Assembly (NCBI RefSeq): GCF_041080675.1
Contig: NZ_CP163521.1
Location: forward strand, 248,001-312,000
DNA length: 64,000 nt
Reading direction: 5' to 3'
DNA from: Streptomyces sp. cg36
GTDB taxonomy: Bacteria > Actinomycetota > Actinomycetes > Streptomycetales > Streptomycetaceae
The notes under the pieces were generated by a model, which was not told the DNA's origin, searched no databases, and was given only the letters and a program-made list of their open reading frames with translations. The position numbers and the translations under genes are program-made. Shown here piece after piece: positions 14,563-22,652 of the stretch (position 1 is its first letter; every line of letters begins with the position of its first letter).

Positions 14563-17500
14563 CTAGTCCAGCCCTCGGAGAATCATGGGTTCCTTGGCCC
14601 CCACATACCATACCGTCATGGTAGATCCGCGTGGAAGGACGGCGCGGACCGCCGCCTGGCATCCAAGCGGGGGACTGCACACGTAGTTATTGTTGATCAC
14701 CACGTGCATGTCGGTTATCTTGTTCTGCCGCATCCATGCGGCGTACTTGGTTTCGACATGGTACGCCGCATCGTATTTCGCCTTTGCGGGAATCTTGAAG
14801 ATGTTGGGAGACTTGGCCAGATATTCTTGCGCCGCCTCCATCAGGCCGTCCCGGCCGCTGGTGATCTCGGCGCCCACAGCCTTTCCTGCCGAATCGAACG
14901 CACGGCCCGTGGTTACCCGCTTGTCCATCAGCTCTCGCAGAGCCTTCACGACGTACAGAGGGCACTCGGAGTTATGGACCAGCAGCGGAGTCTTTCCTGC
15001 GAGTACATAGAATGTGTGGATCTCGTCCACTGTCAGGTTGTAAGTCCGGGCGTGCTTGACGAATGAGCGATTTGCCTTGATCTCTGCAGTCGTGCCATCG
15101 AGGGTCCGCAGAGTCATTCCGGCCTTGAGATCAGCTGCCTTGACCCACCCCCTTTGCGATATGGACCAGAAGGGGTGCTCATGCGTGGCCGTGAGCTGTT
15201 CATCGCCCTGCCGGGTGGCGATGGTGAGCGCATTGAAGTGCTTGTCTTCCTCCGTGATGATGAGGTCATTTACCGCGCGCGCAGCGGTCTTTCCGCTGAA
15301 AGGGTCAGTGGCAGTAACCTGATCGCCGACCTTGACGGATTCTATGCTCTTGGTCGAATGGTCTGCCATCAGCACTTTGGTGCCAGGGAGGAAGCACTGA
15401 ACGCACTTAACGTCTTTGTAATACCGGGACCCCTTCAGGGCGTCTACGAGTGCGTCTCCACCCTTCTTGGCAATTTTCAGCCTGCCCAGAGGGATCACCG
15501 ATATGACGGCCATGCTGCAGCTGCCGAAGCTCGGATCGTTGACGCATTTCTTTGCGTCGTTGAGACCGAAGATTTCCCACACGGCTTCCTTCAGTACCGG
15601 GTCAAACTCCGGCATCTTCAGGTAGTAGTCGCCGCCCGTGGCAGCAGAATACATACACGGGGGAAGACTGTCCCGGCTGGGATAGGGAATGCATGGCTTC
15701 TTCTTGCTGCTCTCCCGCTCCTTCAGGTGCTGTTCTGCCGCCCGGCGGCGTTCCTCCGCCAGCTCGGCTTCGCGCTTTTTGACAACATCTGCCCATGCCT
15801 GGCTGGCCAGATTTTGCGCTTCGTCCCGGTTCTTTCCTGCGATCAAGGCCGAGGCGTAGGCGTCATCAGCTGCGTTTCGCGCAGTGGCAGCTGAGGTTCG
15901 GGCGTAGCTCGCAGAGAATTCGGACTGTGCAGCGGATTCCTCAGCTGCGGCCGCGTCGCTTTCGGCACGGTCAGCAGCATTTCGGGCCGTGGCGGCAGAT
16001 TTTGCCGCCTGCTGCGAGCTAGCCGTGGCACTATTGGCGGATTTGAGGGCATCGGCAGCGTACTCCTTTGCCTGCCGAGCCAGTCTGTCTGCTTCTGCGG
16101 CAGCCTTGTCTGCAACCGTCTGGGCTCTCTTGGCATCGGCAGCAGCCTTTGCGGCGCGCCAGCGATTAGCCTGAGCGTCGGCCGCGACCGCTTCGGCTTG
16201 GTGAATCAGGCTCTGAACCTGATTCACGTGAGTGGCGGCGAGCTGATCTTTGCGATCAGCCATGTACTGACCAACTTCGATGAAGTCCTGCAGCTGGTTC
16301 GCCGGCCCAGAAAGTGCGATCTTGGCAGCAGCTTGAGTTTCCGGACCCCCACTGCTGAAGAGCTTCCCGGCTTCGACACGTTTGTCGATGTTCCGTGCTT
16401 GATACTGGCCGCTGTTGAGGAAGGCCATAAGGGCTTGAGGGCTGCCGTCGGCGAGGGCGGCCTTGGCTGCTTCCTTGATCCCGGGACCGCCGTCGGTGAC
16501 CAGTTTCCCGACGAGGATGCGGTATTCGATGATTGCTACTTGGTACTGCCCCGTGGTGTAGAAGTCTGCGATCTGCTCAGGGGTTCCCTCCAGTGCCTTG
16601 GCCGCCCCGTCGCGCACGGCCTCGTAGGGGCTCTGGGCAGCGAGATCGGAGACCTGCTGGCGAGTCTCGTCCGCTTCGGCCTTCTTCCAGCCCGTACGAA
16701 GGTAGTCCAGTACATCGGCGTCAGTGCCCGACAGAGCTCGCGCCGCCGCGTCCTGGCGCCAGGAGCCGAAGTACTTCAGCGAGCGCAGAGCGACAGCGCG
16801 CCCTCGGGCCGCGAGGGACTTCTCGTCAGCGTCTGGTTTGACGGCTTCAGCGGCCAGGGCAGCGGTGTCTTGCGTGATGGATGTGCCTTCAAGTACCACA
16901 TGCGCTGCCTGAACAGTGAGTTCGTCCCCGGCGTCCTTCTGCGACCTGGCCCGTTCCATGGCAGCCGCCGTACGGGTAGCAAGGTCTGCGGCTTCAGTTT
17001 CCCGCGCGAGAGCGAAGACCTCCTTCGCCTTGGCGACGGCCTTGGAGGCAGCGTCGGCTGCGTATTCGGCTGATTTGGCGTGCTTGGCGGATTCAGCAGC
17101 GGCTGTGGCCGTATCGCCGGCGTGCTTGGCTGCGTCCTCAGCGGCGTTCGCCGCGTTCTCGGCATGTGTGGCGGCAGATTCGGCGAGATCCCTGGCTTCC
17201 TTCGCTGCCTGGGCCGACTTTGCTGCTAGTGCGACGGCCTGTGTGGCCGCTCGCCGGGATTCCTGGGCATGGCGACGCGTCTCTGCCGCGGCTGACTTGG
17301 CCTGGCCAGAATAGTACTGGGAACTGCTGGCGTAACTGTCAGCCTGGTCAGCCGCATCGGCCGCGTCCATGGCGTTGTCGCTGGCGCTGAGGGAGGCGTC
17401 GGCGGCTTTTCCTGCTGCCAGAGAGGCCTGGCCGGCCTTCTCTGAAGCCTGGGCGGCTCTTTTGGCGCCGGCGGCAGCCGTGCGGGCCCTGCCGGCTGCT

Positions 17501-18654
17501 TCCTTGGCGTCCGTGCTCTTTTTGGCGTCGTTTGAAGCGGCGGCTGCGGCGTCCAGAGCGCGTGTGGCGGCGTCAGCCGCGCCGATCGCTGCGCTGGCTG
17601 CCTGTGCGGCAGCCAGCGCAGCCACCCTGGAGGAACGGTTGGCTTCGCTGGCTGCGTCTACCGCACGCTGAGATGCCTCAGCTGCGGCTTTCGCCGCGTC
17701 AGCCGCCTGCTGTGCCTTGAGAGCTGCGCTTTTGGCATCGCTCTTGGCCAGGCCGGTCTCGGTAGCTGCCTGCTGCGCTGCTTCCTTGGCCTTCTTGGAG
17801 GCTTCGACCGCGCGGTCCTTGGCTTCGACAGCCGCTTCCGTGGCCTGCTCCGCCTGTGTGCCCGCTTGCGCGGCTTGATCAGCCAGCTGGGCGACCGTGA
17901 AGTGCTCCTGGTCACGGCTGCGCGCCACGAACTGGCCGATCTGAAGGAACTCAACGACGTCGTCTGGTGTCCCCTGCAGCGCCGTCTTGCCCGCAGCCTT
18001 GACGTTCGGCCCGCCGGCGTTGATGAGCTTGCCGACCTCGACCCGGTTGTCTATCTCACGGGGCTTGAACTGGCCTGTCTTGAGGAACGCAGTGACGTCT
18101 TCGGGGCTGCCCTGCAGAGCCGCCTTTCCGGCTTCCTTGACACCGTATCCGCCCGAGCTGATGAGCTTGCCGACCTCGACCCGCTCATCGAGTTGCAAAG
18201 GAGCCTTCCACCCCTCCTTAAGGAACGCCCTTACCTCATCGGGGCCATGGGGCGGCCGCAGCGCTTCCACGGCTGCCTCGCGCAGCGACGGGCCACCAGC
18301 GTTGACCATGCGGCCGACGGCGATCCTGTCGTCGATCCATTCAATGCTGTCACTGCTCTTGAGGAAGTTCTTGATGTCTTCGTCGGATCCCAGCAGGGCT
18401 TCTTCGGCGGCTTTCCTGATTCCGGCACCGCCGCCACGCCACTGCTGCAGGACGAGGCTGCGGTTCAGTGCTGCGTCCGGGGTCTGCTCGGAAAGGTCGT
18501 CCGCCACTGCCGGTGCGCTTGCGAGTAGTCCTGCCACCAATACGGCGGAGATGACCCCGGCAGAGGCGGTGTGCAGCCTGCGTGCCGGTTGATGCCGGTG
18601 CGGCCTGTCTCTGAACAGGCGTGTGACGTCAGGGGGGTTCAGAATTCGTTTCAC
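14563..18654 (-). CDS. secreted polymorphic toxin: ALF repeats, coiled coil, HINT domain, SCP1.201/DddA-like deaminase
   Basis: I take GTG 18654 as start (VKRILNPPDVTRLFRDRPHR), giving 1363 residues. An N-terminal signal sequence (VISAVLVAGLLASAPAVADD) is followed by several ALF-type repeats (for example EAGKAALQGSPEDVTAFLKT and VEVGKLINAGGPNVKAAGKT), a long Ala-rich coiled coil, a second repeat set and another coiled coil. The HINT autoprotease-like domain runs from Cys about 1087 (CFLPGTKVLMADHS) to about 1226 (TPLLVHN) with HEHPFW inside. The last 135 residues hold H1299-V-E1301 and C1326-x5-C1332 (NNNYVCSPPLGCQAAV), the zinc-binding and catalytic pattern of the SCP1.201-like deaminase family to which the double-stranded-DNA cytidine deaminase DddA belongs. 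HINT domains in such proteins are thought to release the tip. The Imm1 gene follows immediately. Confidence 0.93.
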   Translation of the reverse strand: MKRILNPPDVTRLFRDRPHRHQPARRLHTASAGVISAVLVAGLLASAPAVADDLSEQTPDAALNRSLVLQQWRGGGAGIRKAAEEALLGSDEDIKNFLKSSDSIEWIDDRIAVGRMVNAGGPSLREAAVEALRPPHGPDEVRAFLKEGWKAPLQLDERVEVGKLISSGGYGVKEAGKAALQGSPEDVTAFLKTGQFKPREIDNRVEVGKLINAGGPNVKAAGKTALQGTPDDVVEFLQIGQFVARSRDQEHFTVAQLADQAAQAGTQAEQATEAAVEAKDRAVEASKKAKEAAQQAATETGLAKSDAKSAALKAQQAADAAKAAAEASQRAVDAASEANRSSRVAALAAAQAASAAIGAADAATRALDAAAAASNDAKKSTDAKEAAGRARTAAAGAKRAAQASEKAGQASLAAGKAADASLSASDNAMDAADAADQADSYASSSQYYSGQAKSAAAETRRHAQESRRAATQAVALAAKSAQAAKEARDLAESAATHAENAANAAEDAAKHAGDTATAAAESAKHAKSAEYAADAASKAVAKAKEVFALARETEAADLATRTAAAMERARSQKDAGDELTVQAAHVVLEGTSITQDTAALAAEAVKPDADEKSLAARGRAVALRSLKYFGSWRQDAAARALSGTDADVLDYLRTGWKKAEADETRQQVSDLAAQSPYEAVRDGAAKALEGTPEQIADFYTTGQYQVAIIEYRILVGKLVTDGGPGIKEAAKAALADGSPQALMAFLNSGQYQARNIDKRVEAGKLFSSGGPETQAAAKIALSGPANQLQDFIEVGQYMADRKDQLAATHVNQVQSLIHQAEAVAADAQANRWRAAKAAADAKRAQTVADKAAAEADRLARQAKEYAADALKSANSATASSQQAAKSAATARNAADRAESDAAAAEESAAQSEFSASYARTSAATARNAADDAYASALIAGKNRDEAQNLASQAWADVVKKREAELAEERRRAAEQHLKERESSKKKPCIPYPSRDSLPPCMYSAATGGDYYLKMPEFDPVLKEAVWEIFGLNDAKKCVNDPSFGSCSMAVISVIPLGRLKIAKKGGDALVDALKGSRYYKDVKCVQCFLPGTKVLMADHSTKSIESVKVGDQVTATDPFSGKTAARAVNDLIITEEDKHFNALTIATRQGDEQLTATHEHPFWSISQRGWVKAADLKAGMTLRTLDGTTAEIKANRSFVKHARTYNLTVDEIHTFYVLAGKTPLLVHNSECPLYVVKALRELMDKRVTTGRAFDSAGKAVGAEITSGRDGLMEAAQEYLAKSPNIFKIPAKAKYDAAYHVETKYAAWMRQNKITDMHVVINNNYVCSPPLGCQAAVRAVLPRGSTMTVWYVGAKEPMILRGLD

Positions 18655-18904
18655 TCTGCTCGATCTCTCTGGTAACGGGCCAGGCATCGCACCAGGAACC
18701 GAAACAGGTTGAGACGTCGACTGGGTGCTCGAAGGCTGAGAGCCTGCACCCCCCGGTGCGGTGCACGGACCGCGTTCGAATGCGCAACAGCCTCTCGTCA
18801 CCCAGTGATTGAGGGGTTGTTTGCCAACATCTTACATATGATTTACTTATCGGACTTCGAGGCGCCCCTGGGTGCGCACTCCACTCCTACCTTGGAAGAC
18901 CGAC

Positions 18905-19417
18905 GTGGCAATCTCTTCTGTCCGTGGCGTACTGTTCGCCGCCGCAGCCTCTGCGGCTTTGGGATGCACAGCCCTCATGTCCTATGCGATCGCCGAGGCA
19001 GCCCCACCGTCCTCAACTGCGGTCTCGCCCGCAGCGGCAGGCGTTGATATGCCGTCCGCCGTCGAAGAATTCGCCTATCCCGGCGCAGCGAAGATCCTCA
19101 AGGACAGGAAAATCACCCTCAAGCAGGGCGACGGTCACATCCTGCTGACCGACTGCAAGTCGGCGCATGACCTCATGGTCGAGTCACGCTCCGGCGATAA
19201 TTTCTTCTGCTTCACCATCAGCGGAAAGCAGGGATACCTGACTATGGAACTTCCCCAAACTCATGGTATCTGGACGAAGGGCCACCCAGTCCAGGCGAAG
19301 CTCACTGCGGGTGGACAGACCACTGTTGTCAACGCTCCCGTCGAGGACTTCACCCCCGTAGGCGAAATGGCGACCGGCAAGCAAGCTGTCTTGCTCGAAC
19401 TCCGTGTCACCGGCTGA
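18905..19417 (+). CDS. secreted hypothetical protein, 170 aa
   Basis: GTG 18905 is preceded by TTGGAAG at a good distance; a GTG at 18872 would lengthen the N-terminus without adding a better start. The product has a signal sequence (RGVLFAAAASAALGCTALMS, then YAIAEAAPP) and a compact beta-rich mature part (GAAKILKDRKITLKQGDGHI, CFTISGKQGYLTMELPQTHG, ELRVTG). Two Cys in the mature part (TDCKS, FFCFTI) may form a disulfide. The gene is divergent from the toxin gene, with about 250 bases between them. Function unknown. Confidence 0.75.
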   Translation: MAISSVRGVLFAAAASAALGCTALMSYAIAEAAPPSSTAVSPAAAGVDMPSAVEEFAYPGAAKILKDRKITLKQGDGHILLTDCKSAHDLMVESRSGDNFFCFTISGKQGYLTMELPQTHGIWTKGHPVQAKLTAGGQTTVVNAPVEDFTPVGEMATGKQAVLLELRVTG

Positions 19418-19742
19418 TCCCACCCGAACCGGAAGGCCCTAACCCCGGCGCTGTGGTCCTGCGACAGACTTTGCGATACGCCCTGACGGTATTCCCGATG
19501 CCTCGTGGTCGCCCGAAGGTGACCGAGCGGAAAAGTCAGCGACCCGTAGACCCCCGCGGGAGCACGCGACGCACTGAGCGCCGTGAATCAGCTCCGGCCA
19601 GTCCCAGACACGGCTCACAGCCACCTGCTGCCGCCCGCCCCACACCTCCGGCAGGCGCAAGTTCAATCGGCTCAGCATCCATCTCGGCGCCCGCCACCGT
19701 TTCTACGGATGCCCTTTCCCCGTACTCCATAAGGATCCATTG
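19418..19742. other. intergenic region before the protease-fold gene
   Basis: No supported gene. AAGGA is placed 7 bases before ATG 19743. No strong inverted repeat or obvious promoter boxes were recognised. Confidence 0.4.
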
Positions 19743-21323
19743 ATGTCTGCACTGAGTTCACGCGCCGCGTGGACTACCGCATTGGTCGCCCTCGCCACGG
19801 CCAGTGGCCTGGTCACCGCATCCCCTGTGGGCGCCGTCTCCGGCGACGCCGTCCCTTCCGGCAGTTACGCCTTCACCGCGAAGCTGACCATCGGGGATGG
19901 CAAGCGCAGTTGTTCGGGTGCGCTGGTGGACGGGCAGTGGGTGCTGACGGCTGCCAGCTGCTTCGCCGACGCCAGCGGCAAGGTGGTGGCCGGCGCCCCG
20001 GCCGAGAAGACCACCGTGACCGTGGACGGCCAGGCGTTCGGCGGATCGGCAGTTCCTGTCACGGTCCTGCGGCTCGTGCCGCATCCGGACCGCGACCTGG
20101 TCATGGCTCAGCTGCGCACCATCTCGCCGGTCGGCAGCTCGACTCCGGCGTTCAAGGTGGACCCGGTCGATGTGGCCTCCACGCCGGTGACGGCAGGCGA
20201 GAGCCTGCGGGTGACCGGGTACGGGCGCACGAAGACGGATTGGGTGCCCGACGCCCCGCACACCGCCACCCCCAGCCTCACCGGGGCCGATGACGCCACC
20301 CTGTCCCTGGCCGGCCGCGACGGCAAGACCGCGGGCATCTGCAAGGGGGATGCGGGCGGGCCCACCTTCCGCCAGACCAGCAGCGGCCGTTATGAGCTGG
20401 TCGGCATCCACTCCCTCACCTGGGAAGCGGGCTGCTACAACTCCGAGGAGACCCGCGACGGCGCCGTCGACATGCGCGTCGACACCGTCAGCTCCTGGAT
20501 CCAGCAGACCCGGCTGACCACCAAGTCGATCCTGACCACAAAGGTCGTCACCGGTGGCGACTTCAACGGTGACGGCCGCACCGACATCGCCGCCGTCATG
20601 ACCGACGGCAGCCTCCACGCCTTCTACTCCGGCCCGGACGGCACCCTCGAATACGGGCGCGCCCTGTGGAAGGACAGCAGCTGGGGCAAGGTCAAGAAGC
20701 TGGTCGCCGGGGACTTCAACGGTGACGGGCGCATGGATGTCGCTGCCATGTGGGACGAGGGCAGGCTGGTCCTCTACCCCGGGCAGGCGGACGGCGCCCT
20801 CGGGCAGCGGACGGCGATGTGGCCGGACGACTCGTGGAAGACGATGCCGCACCTGGCCCGGTTCAAGGACACCTCCAGCGGCCGGGACGGGCTGCTGGCC
20901 ATCTGGGGCAGCGGTGCCCTGTACGCCTACAGCACCAAGGCGGACGGCACGCTCAGCAGCGACAAGCGCCGCATGTGGCCCGACAACACGTGGGACGGCA
21001 AGACCCAGTTCGCCACCGCCGACTACAACGGTGACGGCCTGGACGACATCGCCACCGTCGCCCCCTCCGGCGACCTGCAGTTCTACGCCAACAACGGCAA
21101 GGGCTCCTTCGACAGCGCCCGCCCGCTGTGGCCCGACACCAGCTGGAAGAACATGCAGATCATCGCGGGCGGCGACTTCAACGGCGACGGCAAGGGCGAC
21201 CTCGCCGGCCTCTCCGACGTTTCCACCAGCCAGCCCCTGACCCACCCCAACCTGCGCTGGTACCAGGGAGACGGCAAGGGCCACCTCGCCGACGGCCGCT
21301 CCATGTGGCCCACCCGCCCCTGA
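19743..21323 (+). CDS. secreted trypsin-fold protein without catalytic His/Ser, with FG-GAP/VCBS-like repeats
   Basis: The 526-residue product has a signal peptide (AAWTTALVALATASGLVTAS) and a trypsin-like domain to about residue 255. The position of the catalytic His reads VLTAASCF (S72 where TAAHC is expected) and that of the catalytic Ser reads CKGDAGGP (A204 where GDSGGP is expected), while the Asp (DRDLVMAQL, D118) is kept. The domain is therefore probably a binding module, not a protease. From about residue 260 on, five or six repeats carry calcium-loop motifs (GGDFNGDGRTDIAAV, AGDFNGDGRMDVAAM, TADYNGDGLDDIATV, GGDFNGDGKGDLAGL) as in integrin-like beta propellers. The AAGGA site is 7 bases before ATG. 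A hairpin terminator follows. Confidence 0.92.
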   Translation: MSALSSRAAWTTALVALATASGLVTASPVGAVSGDAVPSGSYAFTAKLTIGDGKRSCSGALVDGQWVLTAASCFADASGKVVAGAPAEKTTVTVDGQAFGGSAVPVTVLRLVPHPDRDLVMAQLRTISPVGSSTPAFKVDPVDVASTPVTAGESLRVTGYGRTKTDWVPDAPHTATPSLTGADDATLSLAGRDGKTAGICKGDAGGPTFRQTSSGRYELVGIHSLTWEAGCYNSEETRDGAVDMRVDTVSSWIQQTRLTTKSILTTKVVTGGDFNGDGRTDIAAVMTDGSLHAFYSGPDGTLEYGRALWKDSSWGKVKKLVAGDFNGDGRMDVAAMWDEGRLVLYPGQADGALGQRTAMWPDDSWKTMPHLARFKDTSSGRDGLLAIWGSGALYAYSTKADGTLSSDKRRMWPDNTWDGKTQFATADYNGDGLDDIATVAPSGDLQFYANNGKGSFDSARPLWPDTSWKNMQIIAGGDFNGDGKGDLAGLSDVSTSQPLTHPNLRWYQGDGKGHLADGRSMWPTRP

Positions 21324-21340
21324 CCCGCCCTGATCCATCT

Positions 21341-21379
21341 GTGATCACTGCCAAGACGTGCACTTGGCAGTGATCACAA
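21341..21379. terminator. 16-bp stem hairpin after the protease-fold gene
   Basis: TGTGATCACTGCCAAG (21341-21356) is the exact complement of CTTGGCAGTGATCACA (21364-21379) around a 7-base loop, 18 bases after the TGA of the preceding gene. Confidence 0.8.
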
Positions 21380-21815
21380 ACAAGCCCACGAGTTGATCGG
21401 TTGTCCCGAGGTAAGAGGAACGATCTTCATGTGAAGTGGGAAGGGGAATCCAACCTCGTCCCTCCGCTGTAGCCCTGACAGCCACCGATTTGATGTGTCT
21501 GCCGTTGTTTACGCCGTAACGGCGGCGGCAGCACACTCCAGTTGCCCACCTCGACACGGCCACCGTGCACCTCGGCGTTCCGGAGGACATCGTCCCGCGT
21601 CGCACCCGTGGAGGTGCTGACGGCTGACCCAGGGCCGGTGCCTACGGCCGGCAGTCCTCCAGGGCCTGTGTGGACCGCTCGATAGGGTGATCTTGCCGGG
21701 GGCCGCCTCGGTCCCCTGTGCCCAACCGGTAGAGCGGGGGTGGTCTGGGAGGAGCAGGGGGTTCGGGTGACGGACGTTTCGCCCGCGCAGGCGCTGGCCC
21801 GAGCGACAGCCGTCG
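21380..21815. other. region upstream of the HamA-like gene; no supported gene
   Basis: About 430 bases without a convincing gene. A GGAGGAGCAGGGGG run near 21755 precedes GTG 21766, whose frame (VTDVSPAQALARATAVGGRV) is open but changes to nonsense where the HamA-like frame starts. A frameshift near 21815 that separates the true N-terminus from the rest of HamA is possible. Confidence 0.4.
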
Positions 21816-22652
21816 GTGGGCGGGTGGCCGACCTGGTACGACGAGAGCCCCGAGGAGACGACCAGATGTGCCCCTCTCGTCGTGACCCTCAGCAGCACTC
21901 CCGAGGACCGGGCGGCCGCCGCGTGGATCATCGCCGACGAGATCATGCGGGAGCGCACCGGCGGGCGCCCGCGACCCTACGGAACGTGGCGCGAGGCCAC
22001 CTTGAAAGAGGAGACGCTGACCGGGAACGATCACGTCCTGGTGAAGGCATTCGCGGAGCCTGTCTTCGAAGCGGCAGCCGTGGGGAAGAAGGGCAACCAC
22101 GGGCTGGCCGGATACGTAGGCGAGTGGCTCTGGTACCTGCTGACCCGGGACCGGCCCGAGGATCCAGCGCGCGCCGTGGAGATCCTGGGACCGCCGAAGG
22201 CCGCCGTCAACGATGGAGGCGGCGATGGACTCATCGTCTACCGGGAGAACGGCACGGACCGGGGCTTCTCCTTCCGGCTGTGGGAGATGAAGAAGTACAC
22301 CGGGGAGGCGGACCAGCCTGACGGGGCGATCCGCAGGGGCTGGATGCAGCTGGGCACGAAGGGAGCGACGTACCTGGGCATGCTCTCCTGGGGCGACAAG
22401 CTGCTCGCTGACGACACCCGGGAGTTCGTGGGCAGTCTGGCCGAGCAGTGGGTCGATGAGGAGGAGTCGGCCGGTGGCGGCGTCAGCGTCGCGCTGAACA
22501 CCACGGCGATCCCGGCGAAGGCGTTCCACCTGGCGCACGAGCACTTCTCCACCCACAAGCACCCCGGCGCGCTGCAGGGCCTGGTAGTGGCGATCGATGA
22601 GCTCGAGGGCTTCGCCCATGAGGTGAGGAAGTACGTGTGGACCGCACTCTAG
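21816..22652 (+). CDS. hamA: HamA-like (DUF1837) nuclease component of a Hachiman/AbpAB-type defence pair
   Basis: The frame opens at GTG 21816 (VGGWPTWYDESPEETTRCAP) and encodes 278 residues. The conserved core is GYVGEWLWYLLTRDRP, then KAAVNDGGGDGLIVYRE, then FRLWEMKKYTG: an acidic cluster followed by E-x-K, as in PD-(D/E)xK nucleases and the DUF1837 (HamA) family. The helicase gene starts inside its last codons (16-base overlap), the tight order seen in Hachiman and related two-gene antiphage systems, where the DUF1837 protein is the nuclease and the helicase senses DNA damage or invasion. The start is uncertain: no ribosome-binding site lies at GTG 21816, and a better one lies upstream in another frame. 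Confidence 0.72.
   Translation: MGGWPTWYDESPEETTRCAPLVVTLSSTPEDRAAAAWIIADEIMRERTGGRPRPYGTWREATLKEETLTGNDHVLVKAFAEPVFEAAAVGKKGNHGLAGYVGEWLWYLLTRDRPEDPARAVEILGPPKAAVNDGGGDGLIVYRENGTDRGFSFRLWEMKKYTGEADQPDGAIRRGWMQLGTKGATYLGMLSWGDKLLADDTREFVGSLAEQWVDEEESAGGGVSVALNTTAIPAKAFHLAHEHFSTHKHPGALQGLVVAIDELEGFAHEVRKYVWTAL

Noticed and set aside
19758..21338. 526-codon minus-strand open frame opposite the protease-fold gene
   Set aside because: Gly/Val/Ala/Arg-rich shadow; the plus strand has the signal peptide, the trypsin pattern and the calcium loops.
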